The notes under the pieces: model-generated
Told to the model about the DNA's origin: nothing
The model's input: the letters and a program-made list of their open reading frames with translations, nothing else
The model's database searches: none
Part shown: in pieces, positions 38,628 to 45,676 of the stretch
Layout: the number at the start of each line of letters is the position of its first letter
Numbering within the stretch: the stretch's first letter is position 1
Position numbers and translations under genes: made by a program
Assembly (NCBI RefSeq): GCF_002860405.1
Contig: NZ_NMWV01000005.1
Location: 62,001 to 126,000 of the forward strand
Direction: 5' to 3'
Length of the DNA: 64,000 nucleotides
From: Bifidobacterium imperatoris
Lineage (GTDB): Bacteria > Actinomycetota > Actinomycetes > Actinomycetales > Bifidobacteriaceae

Positions 38628-38663
38628 GTACATGAGTAATAACGCTGTATAGCTAATGCGAAT

Positions 38664-38700
38664 AGCGCCAGTGGCATGTGCTGCTGGCGCTTTCGTTATT
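38664..38700 (+). terminator. Terminator-like hairpin after repeat copy 2
   Basis: Perfect 8-bp stem AGCGCCAG/CTGGCGCT with a 12-nt loop followed by TTCGTTATT. No plus-strand gene lies directly upstream, so it either ends a transcript from the repeat element or attenuates the deacylase gene. Confidence 0.5.
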
Positions 38701-38736
38701 CTGGCCCCAGTTCATTTGATAATGAGGGGGATTCTT

Positions 38737-39288
38737 ATGACGTTGGAAATATTGGATTGGCGCGACGGCGATTTGCTGGCCAAGCCGGTGTTTGACAAGC
38801 TGAACGCATTAGTGGCGGCTGGGGTGCCGGAGAGCAAGATTCTGGGTGTAACCATCAACACGGATGAGGAATCAGACACGGACCTATGGTGCCCGAAGTA
38901 TGGTATTCCATTCGCCATCACCGGCAACGTCGTGGTGGTGCACACGCATAAGACCCGTAAAGCGCCGCCTGAGTTCGCGGCAGCATTTGTAACGGCTGAT
39001 ACGCGCGCCGATTTGAACGGTGTGGTCAAGCACACGTTGGAGGTGTCCAAGGTGAGCTTCGCTCCAATCGATGCCGCGGTGGAGGCCACTGGTATGGAAT
39101 CCGGTGGCATGTCGCCGATTGGTTTGCCGGATGGCTGGCCGCTGTTGGTCGATCAGCACATTCTTTCGATTCCGAAGCTGTACCTGGGTTCCGGTATCCG
39201 CCCATCCAAGCTTGTAGTGGACGGCTCGATTTTCGCTGATATTCCCGGTGTGCAGTTCGTCTCTGCGCTTGGCAAGCCGCGCGGCTGA
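38737..39288 (+). CDS. YbaK/ProX-type aminoacyl-tRNA deacylase family protein
   Basis: Protein of 183 aa. The second half has the YbaK/prolyl-tRNA-editing pattern: KAPPEFAAAFVTADTRADL, FAPIDAAVEATGMESGGMSPIGLP and DQHILSIPKLYLGSGIRPSKLVVDG. The Gly-Gly-Met-Ser-Pro-x-Gly loop and the DxxI...GSG...KL segment shape the editing pocket that removes misacylated amino acids from tRNA. A free-standing trans-editing role is likely; the exact substrate cannot be told. GAGGGGG lies 6 nt before the ATG at 38737, deciding the start. Confidence 0.85.
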   Translation: MTLEILDWRDGDLLAKPVFDKLNALVAAGVPESKILGVTINTDEESDTDLWCPKYGIPFAITGNVVVVHTHKTRKAPPEFAAAFVTADTRADLNGVVKHTLEVSKVSFAPIDAAVEATGMESGGMSPIGLPDGWPLLVDQHILSIPKLYLGSGIRPSKLVVDGSIFADIPGVQFVSALGKPRG

Positions 39289-39352
39289 GATAAAGAGAAG
39301 ATAGTCACACTATAGCTATGGTGAATTGCATAGCGTTTGTCACAGTATCGAT

Positions 39353-39364
39353 GTGAACGTTCAC
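39353..39364. promoter_or_regulatory. 12-bp palindrome upstream of glu operon, possible operator
   Basis: GTGAACGTTCAC is a perfect 12-bp palindrome about 105 bp before gluA. Its CG-centred form resembles LacI/GalR-type operators; the regulator is unknown. Confidence 0.45.
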
Positions 39365-39431
39365 GATTATTGACGTTGCACGTGCTGACGAATTTTGTCT
39401 CACATTATGAACGCCATTCGTCCGATGGGTG

Positions 39432-39468
39432 TTATTTCGGTAACACAATGCGGTTATACTGACCGCTT
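39432..39468 (+). promoter_or_regulatory. Promoter of gluABCD (leaderless)
   Basis: TATACT (39455-39460) lies 8 nt before the gluA ATG, with TTATTT as weak -35 at 17-bp spacing. No ribosome binding site precedes the ATG, so gluA is probably translated from a leaderless message. Confidence 0.55.
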
Positions 39469-40269
39469 ATGTCAGAGAAACAAGAAGAAACGCGCCCTGT
39501 GACACCGCTGGTGCCGGGCAATGAACCTGCAGGACGACCGCTGGTCGAACTGACTCATGTGGAGAAGCACTTCGGCGATCTCCATGTCCTGAAAGACATC
39601 AATCTCACTGTGACCAAGGGTGAGGTGCTTGTGGTGGTCGGACCTTCCGGCTCCGGTAAGTCCACGATGTGCCGCACCATCAACCGTCTGGAAACCATTG
39701 ATTCCGGCGATATTCGTATCGACGGCAAGCCGTTGCCTCAGGAAGGCAAGGAGCTCGCCAGCCTGCGCGCTGAAGTGGGCATGGTGTTCCAGTCCTTCAA
39801 CCTGTTTGCCAACAAGACGATTCTTGAGAATGTGACCCTTGCCCCAATCAAGGTGCGTCACATGGATAAGAAGGAAGCCGAGCGCCTTGCTATGGACCTG
39901 CTCGACCGCGTTGGCGTGGCCAGCCAGGCCAACAAGATGCCGTCTCAACTGTCCGGTGGTCAGCAGCAGCGTGTGGCCATCGCCCGTGCACTCGCCATGC
40001 GTCCGAAGGTGATGCTGTTCGACGAGCCGACCTCCGCACTCGACCCGGAAATGGTGAACGAAGTGCTTGACGTTATGGTCGAGCTCGCTCACGAAGGCAT
40101 GACGATGATCTGCGTGACCCACGAGATGGGCTTTGCCCGCAAGGCCGCCGACCGTATCGTGTTCATGGCCAACGGCCAGATCTTGGAGGAAAACACTCCG
40201 GACGAGTTCTTCGAACATCCGAAGACCGACCGTGCCAAGGACTTCCTCTCGAAGATTCTCACCCACTGA
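39469..40269 (+). CDS. gluA: Amino-acid ABC transporter ATP-binding protein (glutamate type)
   Basis: Cytoplasmic ATPase (266 aa) driving amino-acid uptake with the proteins of the next three genes. Walker [10 protein letters not shown] (about residue 60), Q-loop MVFQSFNLF, signature [15 protein letters not shown], Walker [15 protein letters not shown] and the switch His in VTHEMGFA are all present. The sequence belongs to the polar amino-acid (GlnQ/GluA) class. First gene of a four-gene operon whose order (ATPase, binding protein, two permeases) matches gluABCD of corynebacteria. Exact substrate (glutamate, glutamine or aspartate) is inferred. Confidence 0.93.
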   Translation: MSEKQEETRPVTPLVPGNEPAGRPLVELTHVEKHFGDLHVLKDINLTVTKGEVLVVVGPSGSGKSTMCRTINRLETIDSGDIRIDGKPLPQEGKELASLRAEVGMVFQSFNLFANKTILENVTLAPIKVRHMDKKEAERLAMDLLDRVGVASQANKMPSQLSGGQQQRVAIARALAMRPKVMLFDEPTSALDPEMVNEVLDVMVELAHEGMTMICVTHEMGFARKAADRIVFMANGQILEENTPDEFFEHPKTDRAKDFLSKILTH

Positions 40270-40283
40270 AAGAGGGTGCACGC

Positions 40284-41123
40284 ATGACATTGAGCAAACG
40301 ATTCAAGCGCACAGCCGGGCGCATTATCGCGGCTGCCTGCGCTTTGGCCTGCACCATGTCCTTGGCGGCATGCGGGCAGGACGAAGCCGGCAAAATCCGC
40401 ATCGGCATCAAATTCGACCAGCCGGGTCTGGGCTTCAAGAAGTCCGGCACGTATGTGGGCTTCGACGTGGACGTGGCCAAATACATCGCTAAAAAGCTCG
40501 GCTACTCCGAGGATGAGATCATCTGGAAGGAAGCCCCTTCCAAGCAGCGTGAAGCCATGCTGCAAAACGGCGACGTGGATATGATTCTCGCCACCTACTC
40601 CATTACGGACGAGCGTAAGAAGGCCGTCTCCTTCGCGGGCCCATACTTTGTGGCCGGCCAGGATCTTTTGGTGCGCAAGGACGATCAGTCCATCAACGGC
40701 CCGGAAGATTTGAATGGTAAGCGCCTATGCTCCGTGACCGGTTCCACCTCGGCGGCAACCGTCAAGGAGAAGTTCGCTTCCGAAGTGCAGCTTATGGAAC
40801 AGCCCGGCTACGCCGAATGCGCTACTGCACTGTTCTCCGGCATTGTGGACGCTGTGACCACCGATGACATCATTCTCGCAGGTCTCGCCTCCGCTTCCCG
40901 TGGCAAGCTGCGTGTGGTCGGCAAGCCGTTCACTCAGGAATACTATGGCGTGGGCATCAAGAAGGGCGATACGCAATTCGCCACCAAGATCAACAACGCC
41001 ATCGTGGACATGATTCAGGACGGTTCATGGGAGAACGCCATCAGCGACAACACCAAGGGCACCAATTACACGCCTGACGTGCGCTACAACCCGCCCACTC
41101 CGGATGAGGGGGAGATCAACTGA
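40284..41123 (+). CDS. gluB: Amino-acid ABC transporter substrate-binding lipoprotein
   Basis: Extracellular receptor (279 aa) tethered by a lipid. Signal peptide with lipobox LAAC, Cys30 as modified residue. The mature part is a family-3 solute-binding fold: IRIGIKFDQPGLGFK, YVGFDVDVAKYIAKKLG, EAMLQNGDVDMILATYSIT and later VDAVTTDDIILAG. Starts 14 bp after gluA; its stop overlaps the next start (TGATG), showing translational coupling. Confidence 0.93.
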   Translation: MTLSKRFKRTAGRIIAAACALACTMSLAACGQDEAGKIRIGIKFDQPGLGFKKSGTYVGFDVDVAKYIAKKLGYSEDEIIWKEAPSKQREAMLQNGDVDMILATYSITDERKKAVSFAGPYFVAGQDLLVRKDDQSINGPEDLNGKRLCSVTGSTSAATVKEKFASEVQLMEQPGYAECATALFSGIVDAVTTDDIILAGLASASRGKLRVVGKPFTQEYYGVGIKKGDTQFATKINNAIVDMIQDGSWENAISDNTKGTNYTPDVRYNPPTPDEGEIN

Positions 41124-41800
41124 TGAACGGATTCCTGGAACTATTCTCCCAGTATGATGTGCTGGGCGCCTTCCTGGTCAACATCGAACTGACCTTGTGG
41201 AGCGCGCTGTTCTCCCTGATCCTCGGCGTCATCCTCGTAGTGATGCGCATCTCGCCGATTTCTTCGCTGCGAGCTGTGGCTGGTGCCTATGTGGAACTGT
41301 TCAAGAACCTGCCGTTGACCATCATCATGGTGTTCATGGTGCTCGGCGCTTACGCTCAGTTGAAGCTCAGCTTCTCCGACACCTTCGCCACGAACTTCTT
41401 CTGGCTGGCCGTAACCGGTTTGAGCCTCTACACCGCAGCGTTCGTGTGCGAATCCTTGCGCTCCGGCATCAACACCGTGCCGCTTGGCCAAGCCGAAGCC
41501 GCACGCGCGCTGGGCTTGGGCTTCATGCAGTCCGCCACCGAAATCATTCTGCCGCAGGCCTTCCGCGGTTCCGTAGCGCCGCTCGGCAACACGCTGATTG
41601 CATTGCTGAAGAACTCCACCGTGGCCGCAGCAGCATCGGTTTCCACTGAAACTTCATCGCTGATGAGCCAGATGATTGAATTCCGTCCGGATGTGATTAT
41701 CCAGATCTTCCTGATCTTCGCATTCGGCTATGTGATTCTGATCATTCCGATTGGCATGCTCACCACGTACCTGTCTAACAAGCTCGCTGTGAGGAGGTGA
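41123..41800 (+). CDS. gluC: Amino-acid ABC transporter permease
   Basis: Inner-membrane permease of 225 aa with five helices. The coupling-helix (EAA) loop that meets the ATPase is EAARALGLGFMQSATEIILPQA. N-terminal HisM-type domain starts with GAFLVNIELTLWSALFSLILG. Length is normal. It overlaps gluB by one base and is followed 4 bp later by the second permease. Confidence 0.93.
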   Translation: MNGFLELFSQYDVLGAFLVNIELTLWSALFSLILGVILVVMRISPISSLRAVAGAYVELFKNLPLTIIMVFMVLGAYAQLKLSFSDTFATNFFWLAVTGLSLYTAAFVCESLRSGINTVPLGQAEAARALGLGFMQSATEIILPQAFRGSVAPLGNTLIALLKNSTVAAAASVSTETSSLMSQMIEFRPDVIIQIFLIFAFGYVILIIPIGMLTTYLSNKLAVRR

Positions 41801-41804
41801 CATC

Positions 41805-43004
41805 ATGGCAGATACTTCGAATTCCGTATTGTTCGACGCTCCTGGTCCCAAGGGCCGCCGCACCATCCGCATTGTCAACTGGCTGGCCGGTTTCGCGTTC
41901 GCCGTGGTGCTCGTCCTGATTCTGATGCGCTTGCACAATCCGCCGGACGGTGAAAATCAGCTGAGCTGGGAGCTGTGGAAACCCGCACTCGAGCGAGAAG
42001 CATGGACCGATTTCTACCTGCCTGGCCTGTGGATGACCATCAAGGCCACCGTACTCGCAGTGATTGGTGCTGTGGCATTCGGTCTGGTGTTCGGCGTCGG
42101 CCGACTGCTGCCGAACCCTCTGCTGCGCGGTGTTTCCGCGGTTATCGTCGAGTTCTGCCGTGCTGTGCCGGTGCTGTTGCTCATGATTTTCTTCTGGCGC
42201 TGGTTCGCTTTCGCCGGCCTGCCCAGCCCCTCCTACTGGGCTGTGGTGCTGGCCTTGGTGCTCTATAACGGTTCCGTGGTTGCCGAGCTGGTGCGCTCCG
42301 GCGTTGGCAATCTGCCGGGCGGTCAGCGTGAGGCTTCTCTTGCCTTGGGTCTGACTGAAACCCAGTCGCTGATGGAAATTGAAGTGCCGCAGGCCGTCTA
42401 CGCCATGCTGCCGGCAGCTGTCACTCAGCTGGTCGTGGTGCTGAAGGATACCGCATTGGGTTCCATCATCATGTACACCGATCTGCTACAGGAATCTCGC
42501 CGACTTGGCTCGATGTACTTCAATATTCTGCAGACGCTGGTCATGGCTGCGGTGGTTTACTTCATCGCCTGCTGGCTGCTCTCCAGGCTTGCCGAATGGC
42601 TGCCTGAGCGTATGCAGCAGCGTACAGCAGCGCCGGCCGAACCTGAGCCGGTCGCGCCGATTGCTGCTGGTGACGCTTCCAACGTGAACCAGATTGCAGT
42701 GGCCAAGGAAGTCGAAGAGCTGCCGCTGGGCGGTACGCCGCGTAAGTACCACGTACACCACCGTGGCACCAACGCTTCGATTCGCAACTGGCGTAGGACC
42801 AAGTATGAGCAGGGCTATGACGTGACTCATCCGGAGTCGGAAGCCAAGCGTGAGCGTGAGAACGGCAAGCCGGCAAGTCCCAAGACCAATGATCCGAAGC
42901 TATCCTCGAACGAGCATGAGCAATCCGATCACGGTACCGTGTTCAAGCACGGCAACGACATCGGCAAAGGTCATGTGAAATTCGGAGGCAAGCCGAAGAT
43001 CTGA
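41805..43004 (+). CDS. gluD: Amino-acid ABC transporter permease with long C-terminal tail
   Basis: Second permease, 399 aa. Residues 1-270 match the family: membrane helices beginning WLAGFAFAVVLVLILM, a typical FYLPGLWMTIKATVLAV segment and the EAA loop REASLALGLTETQSLMEIEVPQA. From about 270 to the end lies a hydrophilic tail of about 130 residues rich in Lys, Glu, His, Asn and Pro, with no membrane helix; it is longer than in E. coli-type permeases. AGGAGGTGACATC precedes the ATG. The operon probably ends at the hairpin starting at 43088. Confidence 0.9.
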   Translation: MADTSNSVLFDAPGPKGRRTIRIVNWLAGFAFAVVLVLILMRLHNPPDGENQLSWELWKPALEREAWTDFYLPGLWMTIKATVLAVIGAVAFGLVFGVGRLLPNPLLRGVSAVIVEFCRAVPVLLLMIFFWRWFAFAGLPSPSYWAVVLALVLYNGSVVAELVRSGVGNLPGGQREASLALGLTETQSLMEIEVPQAVYAMLPAAVTQLVVVLKDTALGSIIMYTDLLQESRRLGSMYFNILQTLVMAAVVYFIACWLLSRLAEWLPERMQQRTAAPAEPEPVAPIAAGDASNVNQIAVAKEVEELPLGGTPRKYHVHHRGTNASIRNWRRTKYEQGYDVTHPESEAKRERENGKPASPKTNDPKLSSNEHEQSDHGTVFKHGNDIGKGHVKFGGKPKI

Positions 43005-43087
43005 TTGGCTGCTCCTCGCTAATCCGTGGCTAAGGTGGCACGAAGAGTTCACCGAGTGTTCTACCGAGCCTGAAGCTACGTAGCCAA

Positions 43088-43141
43088 ACGGAGGATAGGT
43101 TGGAACGTATGAAGACGTTCCGGAACCTATCCTCCGTTTTT
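43088..43141 (+). terminator. Hairpin with T-tract overlapping the phosphatase start codon
   Basis: A 14-bp stem ACGGAGGATAGGTT/AACCTATCCTCCGT extends through a 2-nt bulge into a 7-bp stem GGAACGT/ACGTTCC, with the loop ATGAAG holding the ATG at 43109. TTTTT follows. By shape it is an intrinsic terminator for gluABCD, yet it contains the ribosome binding site and start codon of the next gene. Confidence 0.85.
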
Positions 43142-44611
43142 GCTATCGCCGTATGTCTGCCGCTGGCATTGGCAGCGGCACCCGTTACCGCGCAAGCTGA
43201 CCAGTTGCCTAATCCTGATTGGGTCGCCCTGCTTTCCGACTATGAGAAAAACTATTGGCAGGCTCCTGTGGATGCCGAACATGGCGGCAAAGTGCTGGAT
43301 GCCAAAACCATGAAGCTTGATGAAGATTTGGCGGTCGAAATCAATCATTTGGGTGCTGAGAATGCCGATAAGAACGGACTGACGGCCCAGCGTAAACGCG
43401 CGCTGATCGACTCGGATCTATACGGCGAGGAGACGCTGCCGGATGCGCTCGGCCCCGTGCTCGGCCGATACATGCGCGAAGGATTCAAACAAGGCAAACT
43501 GAATCAGATTTCTGACCTGTTCAAATTCAATGTGGCCTCCACCTTCCAATCCAAGCGCGCGGCCATGCACCCGAGGCCGTATTTGGACCGTTCGCAAAGC
43601 ACGTTGGGCGGCACCAATGATTTGGCTGGTCTACCGTCCACGCTTGATATCAAAGAATCACCATCATGGCTGGAGCATATTCCCGGTTACTCCACGTTGC
43701 AAAAGAACAGCTCCTACCCGTCCGGGCATACGACAGGCGCATATTCGTGGGGTATAGCACTCGCCGGCATATTGCCGGAGCTTGCGCCACAAATCATGGC
43801 GCGTACTTCGGAAGCCGGCAACAATCGCATCGTGCTCGGCGTGCATTATCCGCTTGACATCATGGGCGGCCGCATTGGCGCTTCGGCACAAAACGGCCAG
43901 TATTGGCATAACGAGTTCGCCTCTTCGATTGTGCCCGCGGCCCGCCAGCTGCGCGATTATCTAACCGAACGCTGCAAAGCCGACCATCATGGCGATACGC
44001 TCACCGAATGCATCTCCAATGTGAAAGCCAACTCAACGGCCGGTTATACCAATGATTTCCTGGATCCTGTGGCTACCGAGCCGGTGAAAGATCAAGCTTC
44101 GGCGGTACGTGTCTACACCGCACGTATGACCTACACTTTCCCGCAAGTCAAAGCACAGGCCGGCGCTGAGTTCAAAGCTCCTCGAGGTGCAGCAGACGTG
44201 CTGCGGCTCGCTTACCCACAGCTGCATGTCGATCAGCGCAATGCGATTTTGAAAGCCACTGCAATTGATTCAGGCTATCCGTTATGGGAGTCTTCAGAGG
44301 GCTGGCAGCGCATCAACTGGGCCAAAGCGTTATGTGCGCGAGTGACGCTCAACACGAACGGTGATGTGGTCAAAGTGGAAACCGCGGATCAGGTAGCTCT
44401 TTCCGGTCCGAGTGTGATCAGCGCGCAATATGCGGATAAAGGCAATCATCCAGCCTCCGATGTGGCGGCAGGGCAGAACAGCACTGAAGCGGCCGGACCG
44501 GACCTCGCTGTGCTGCATGCCGCTCAACAGCCGGCGTTGACTGCGGTGATTGTAGGCACAGTGGCGGCTCTGCTCGTTGGTTTTCTGCTCCGCGTACGCC
44601 GTAAGCGGTAA
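43100..44611 (+). CDS. Exported PAP2-family acid phosphatase
   Basis: Phosphatase of about 500 aa outside the membrane. A signal peptide (core VFAIAVCLPLALAAAP, cleavage near AQA) precedes a PAP2 domain with all three active-site motifs: KRAAMHPRP, SYPSGHTTG and NRIVLGVHYPLD (Asn-Arg where Ser-Arg is usual). A second domain follows and the protein ends with a membrane helix (VIVGTVAALLVGFLL) and RVRRKR tail, so it is probably membrane-anchored at the C-terminus without an LPxTG motif. Start: TTG 43100 is 5 nt after GGAGG; ATG 43109 is also possible. Both lie inside a terminator-like hairpin, so expression may be controlled there. A PPK2 gene follows. Confidence 0.85.
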   Translation: MERMKTFRNLSSVFAIAVCLPLALAAAPVTAQADQLPNPDWVALLSDYEKNYWQAPVDAEHGGKVLDAKTMKLDEDLAVEINHLGAENADKNGLTAQRKRALIDSDLYGEETLPDALGPVLGRYMREGFKQGKLNQISDLFKFNVASTFQSKRAAMHPRPYLDRSQSTLGGTNDLAGLPSTLDIKESPSWLEHIPGYSTLQKNSSYPSGHTTGAYSWGIALAGILPELAPQIMARTSEAGNNRIVLGVHYPLDIMGGRIGASAQNGQYWHNEFASSIVPAARQLRDYLTERCKADHHGDTLTECISNVKANSTAGYTNDFLDPVATEPVKDQASAVRVYTARMTYTFPQVKAQAGAEFKAPRGAADVLRLAYPQLHVDQRNAILKATAIDSGYPLWESSEGWQRINWAKALCARVTLNTNGDVVKVETADQVALSGPSVISAQYADKGNHPASDVAAGQNSTEAAGPDLAVLHAAQQPALTAVIVGTVAALLVGFLLRVRRKR

Positions 44612-44646
44612 TAGTCGATTACTCGATGAAATGCAGTATGCGGACG

Positions 44647-44659
44647 TACAATCAAAGGC
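44647..44659 (+). promoter_or_regulatory. Candidate -10 element of ppk2 (leaderless)
   Basis: TACAAT (44647-44652) ends 7 nt before the ATG. AAAGG lies only 1-2 nt from the ATG, too close to act as a ribosome binding site. Confidence 0.4.
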
Positions 44660-45670
44660 ATGGTCAAGGAAGACAAGAAATCAGGCAAGTCCGTTAAAGC
44701 CGGCAAGCAAGGCAAGCAGATTGATAAAGCGCTCAAACTTGCCGAAGACCGGATCGGCATGATCGAGGAAAGCGCCACGTTGGCGGAACGAATGGCGAAC
44801 GCAGCCAAAGCCAGCGAATTATTGAGCGCGGTATGGTCACTGCCGCCTGCACAACGATTGCTATTCCATCACGGTGTGAATGTGACCGATATCGACGGTG
44901 ACTCCACGCCGGGATTCGATGGCGACAAATTCGACGGCGAACGATTCATTGATTTGAGCTCTTCCGAAATCGCCCGTTACCAACGTCTGATGTACGCCAA
45001 TGGTGTCAAAGGCTCGCCGCGCAGACTGCTCATCGTGCTGCAAGGCATGGATGCATCCGGCAAAGGCGGCATTGTGCGCCATGTGTTCCGGCAAGGCGAC
45101 CCAATGGGCATTCACTACCACGGTTTCGGCAAGCCCACCGAAGAGGAATTGAATCACGGATTCCTCTGGCGTGTGGAGCGTGAGCTGCCTCAACCGGGCT
45201 GGATTGGCATATTCGACCGGTCCCACTATGAAGACATCGTGATGCCGCATGTCTATGGCACATATCCGGAAGACGTATGGCGAGCCCGATACGACATGAT
45301 TAACGAATTCGAACGGGATTTAGCGGTTTCCGGTTGCGCGATTCTCAAAATATTCCTGGTGGTGAGCCGAGAAGAGCAGAAGCAACATTTCTTGGGCCGT
45401 TTGACCGACCCAACGAAATACTGGAAATTCGACGTTTCCGATGTGAATGCTCGTGAACGCTGGGATGATTACATGGCCGCGTGGCAGGAAGTATTCGAGA
45501 AGACCAGCACTCCGGCAGCGCCCTGGTATCTGGTGCCTGCGGATAATCGCTGGTATTCAAGAGCTGTGGTATCCGAACTGTTGCGCACCACGTTGAAGAA
45601 TATGAACATGACTTGGCCGCCGCTTGAGCCCGGAGTAAATCCAGAAGACGTACGCCGGCAGCTAGACTAG
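44660..45670 (+). CDS. ppk2: Polyphosphate kinase 2 family protein
   Basis: Cytoplasmic enzyme (336 aa) transferring phosphate between polyphosphate and nucleotides. The PPK2 Walker A GMDASGKGG is at about 129-137, followed by the family blocks HYHGFGKPTEEELNHGFLWR, GIFDRSHYEDI (Walker B region) and LVPADNRWYSR. The length with one PPK2 domain and a Lys-rich N-terminal extension fits polyphosphate:AMP or nucleoside diphosphate phosphotransferases; which nucleotide cannot be told. A helicase gene begins 6 bp after the stop. Confidence 0.92.
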   Translation: MVKEDKKSGKSVKAGKQGKQIDKALKLAEDRIGMIEESATLAERMANAAKASELLSAVWSLPPAQRLLFHHGVNVTDIDGDSTPGFDGDKFDGERFIDLSSSEIARYQRLMYANGVKGSPRRLLIVLQGMDASGKGGIVRHVFRQGDPMGIHYHGFGKPTEEELNHGFLWRVERELPQPGWIGIFDRSHYEDIVMPHVYGTYPEDVWRARYDMINEFERDLAVSGCAILKIFLVVSREEQKQHFLGRLTDPTKYWKFDVSDVNARERWDDYMAAWQEVFEKTSTPAAPWYLVPADNRWYSRAVVSELLRTTLKNMNMTWPPLEPGVNPEDVRRQLD

Positions 45671-45676
45671 AGGATT

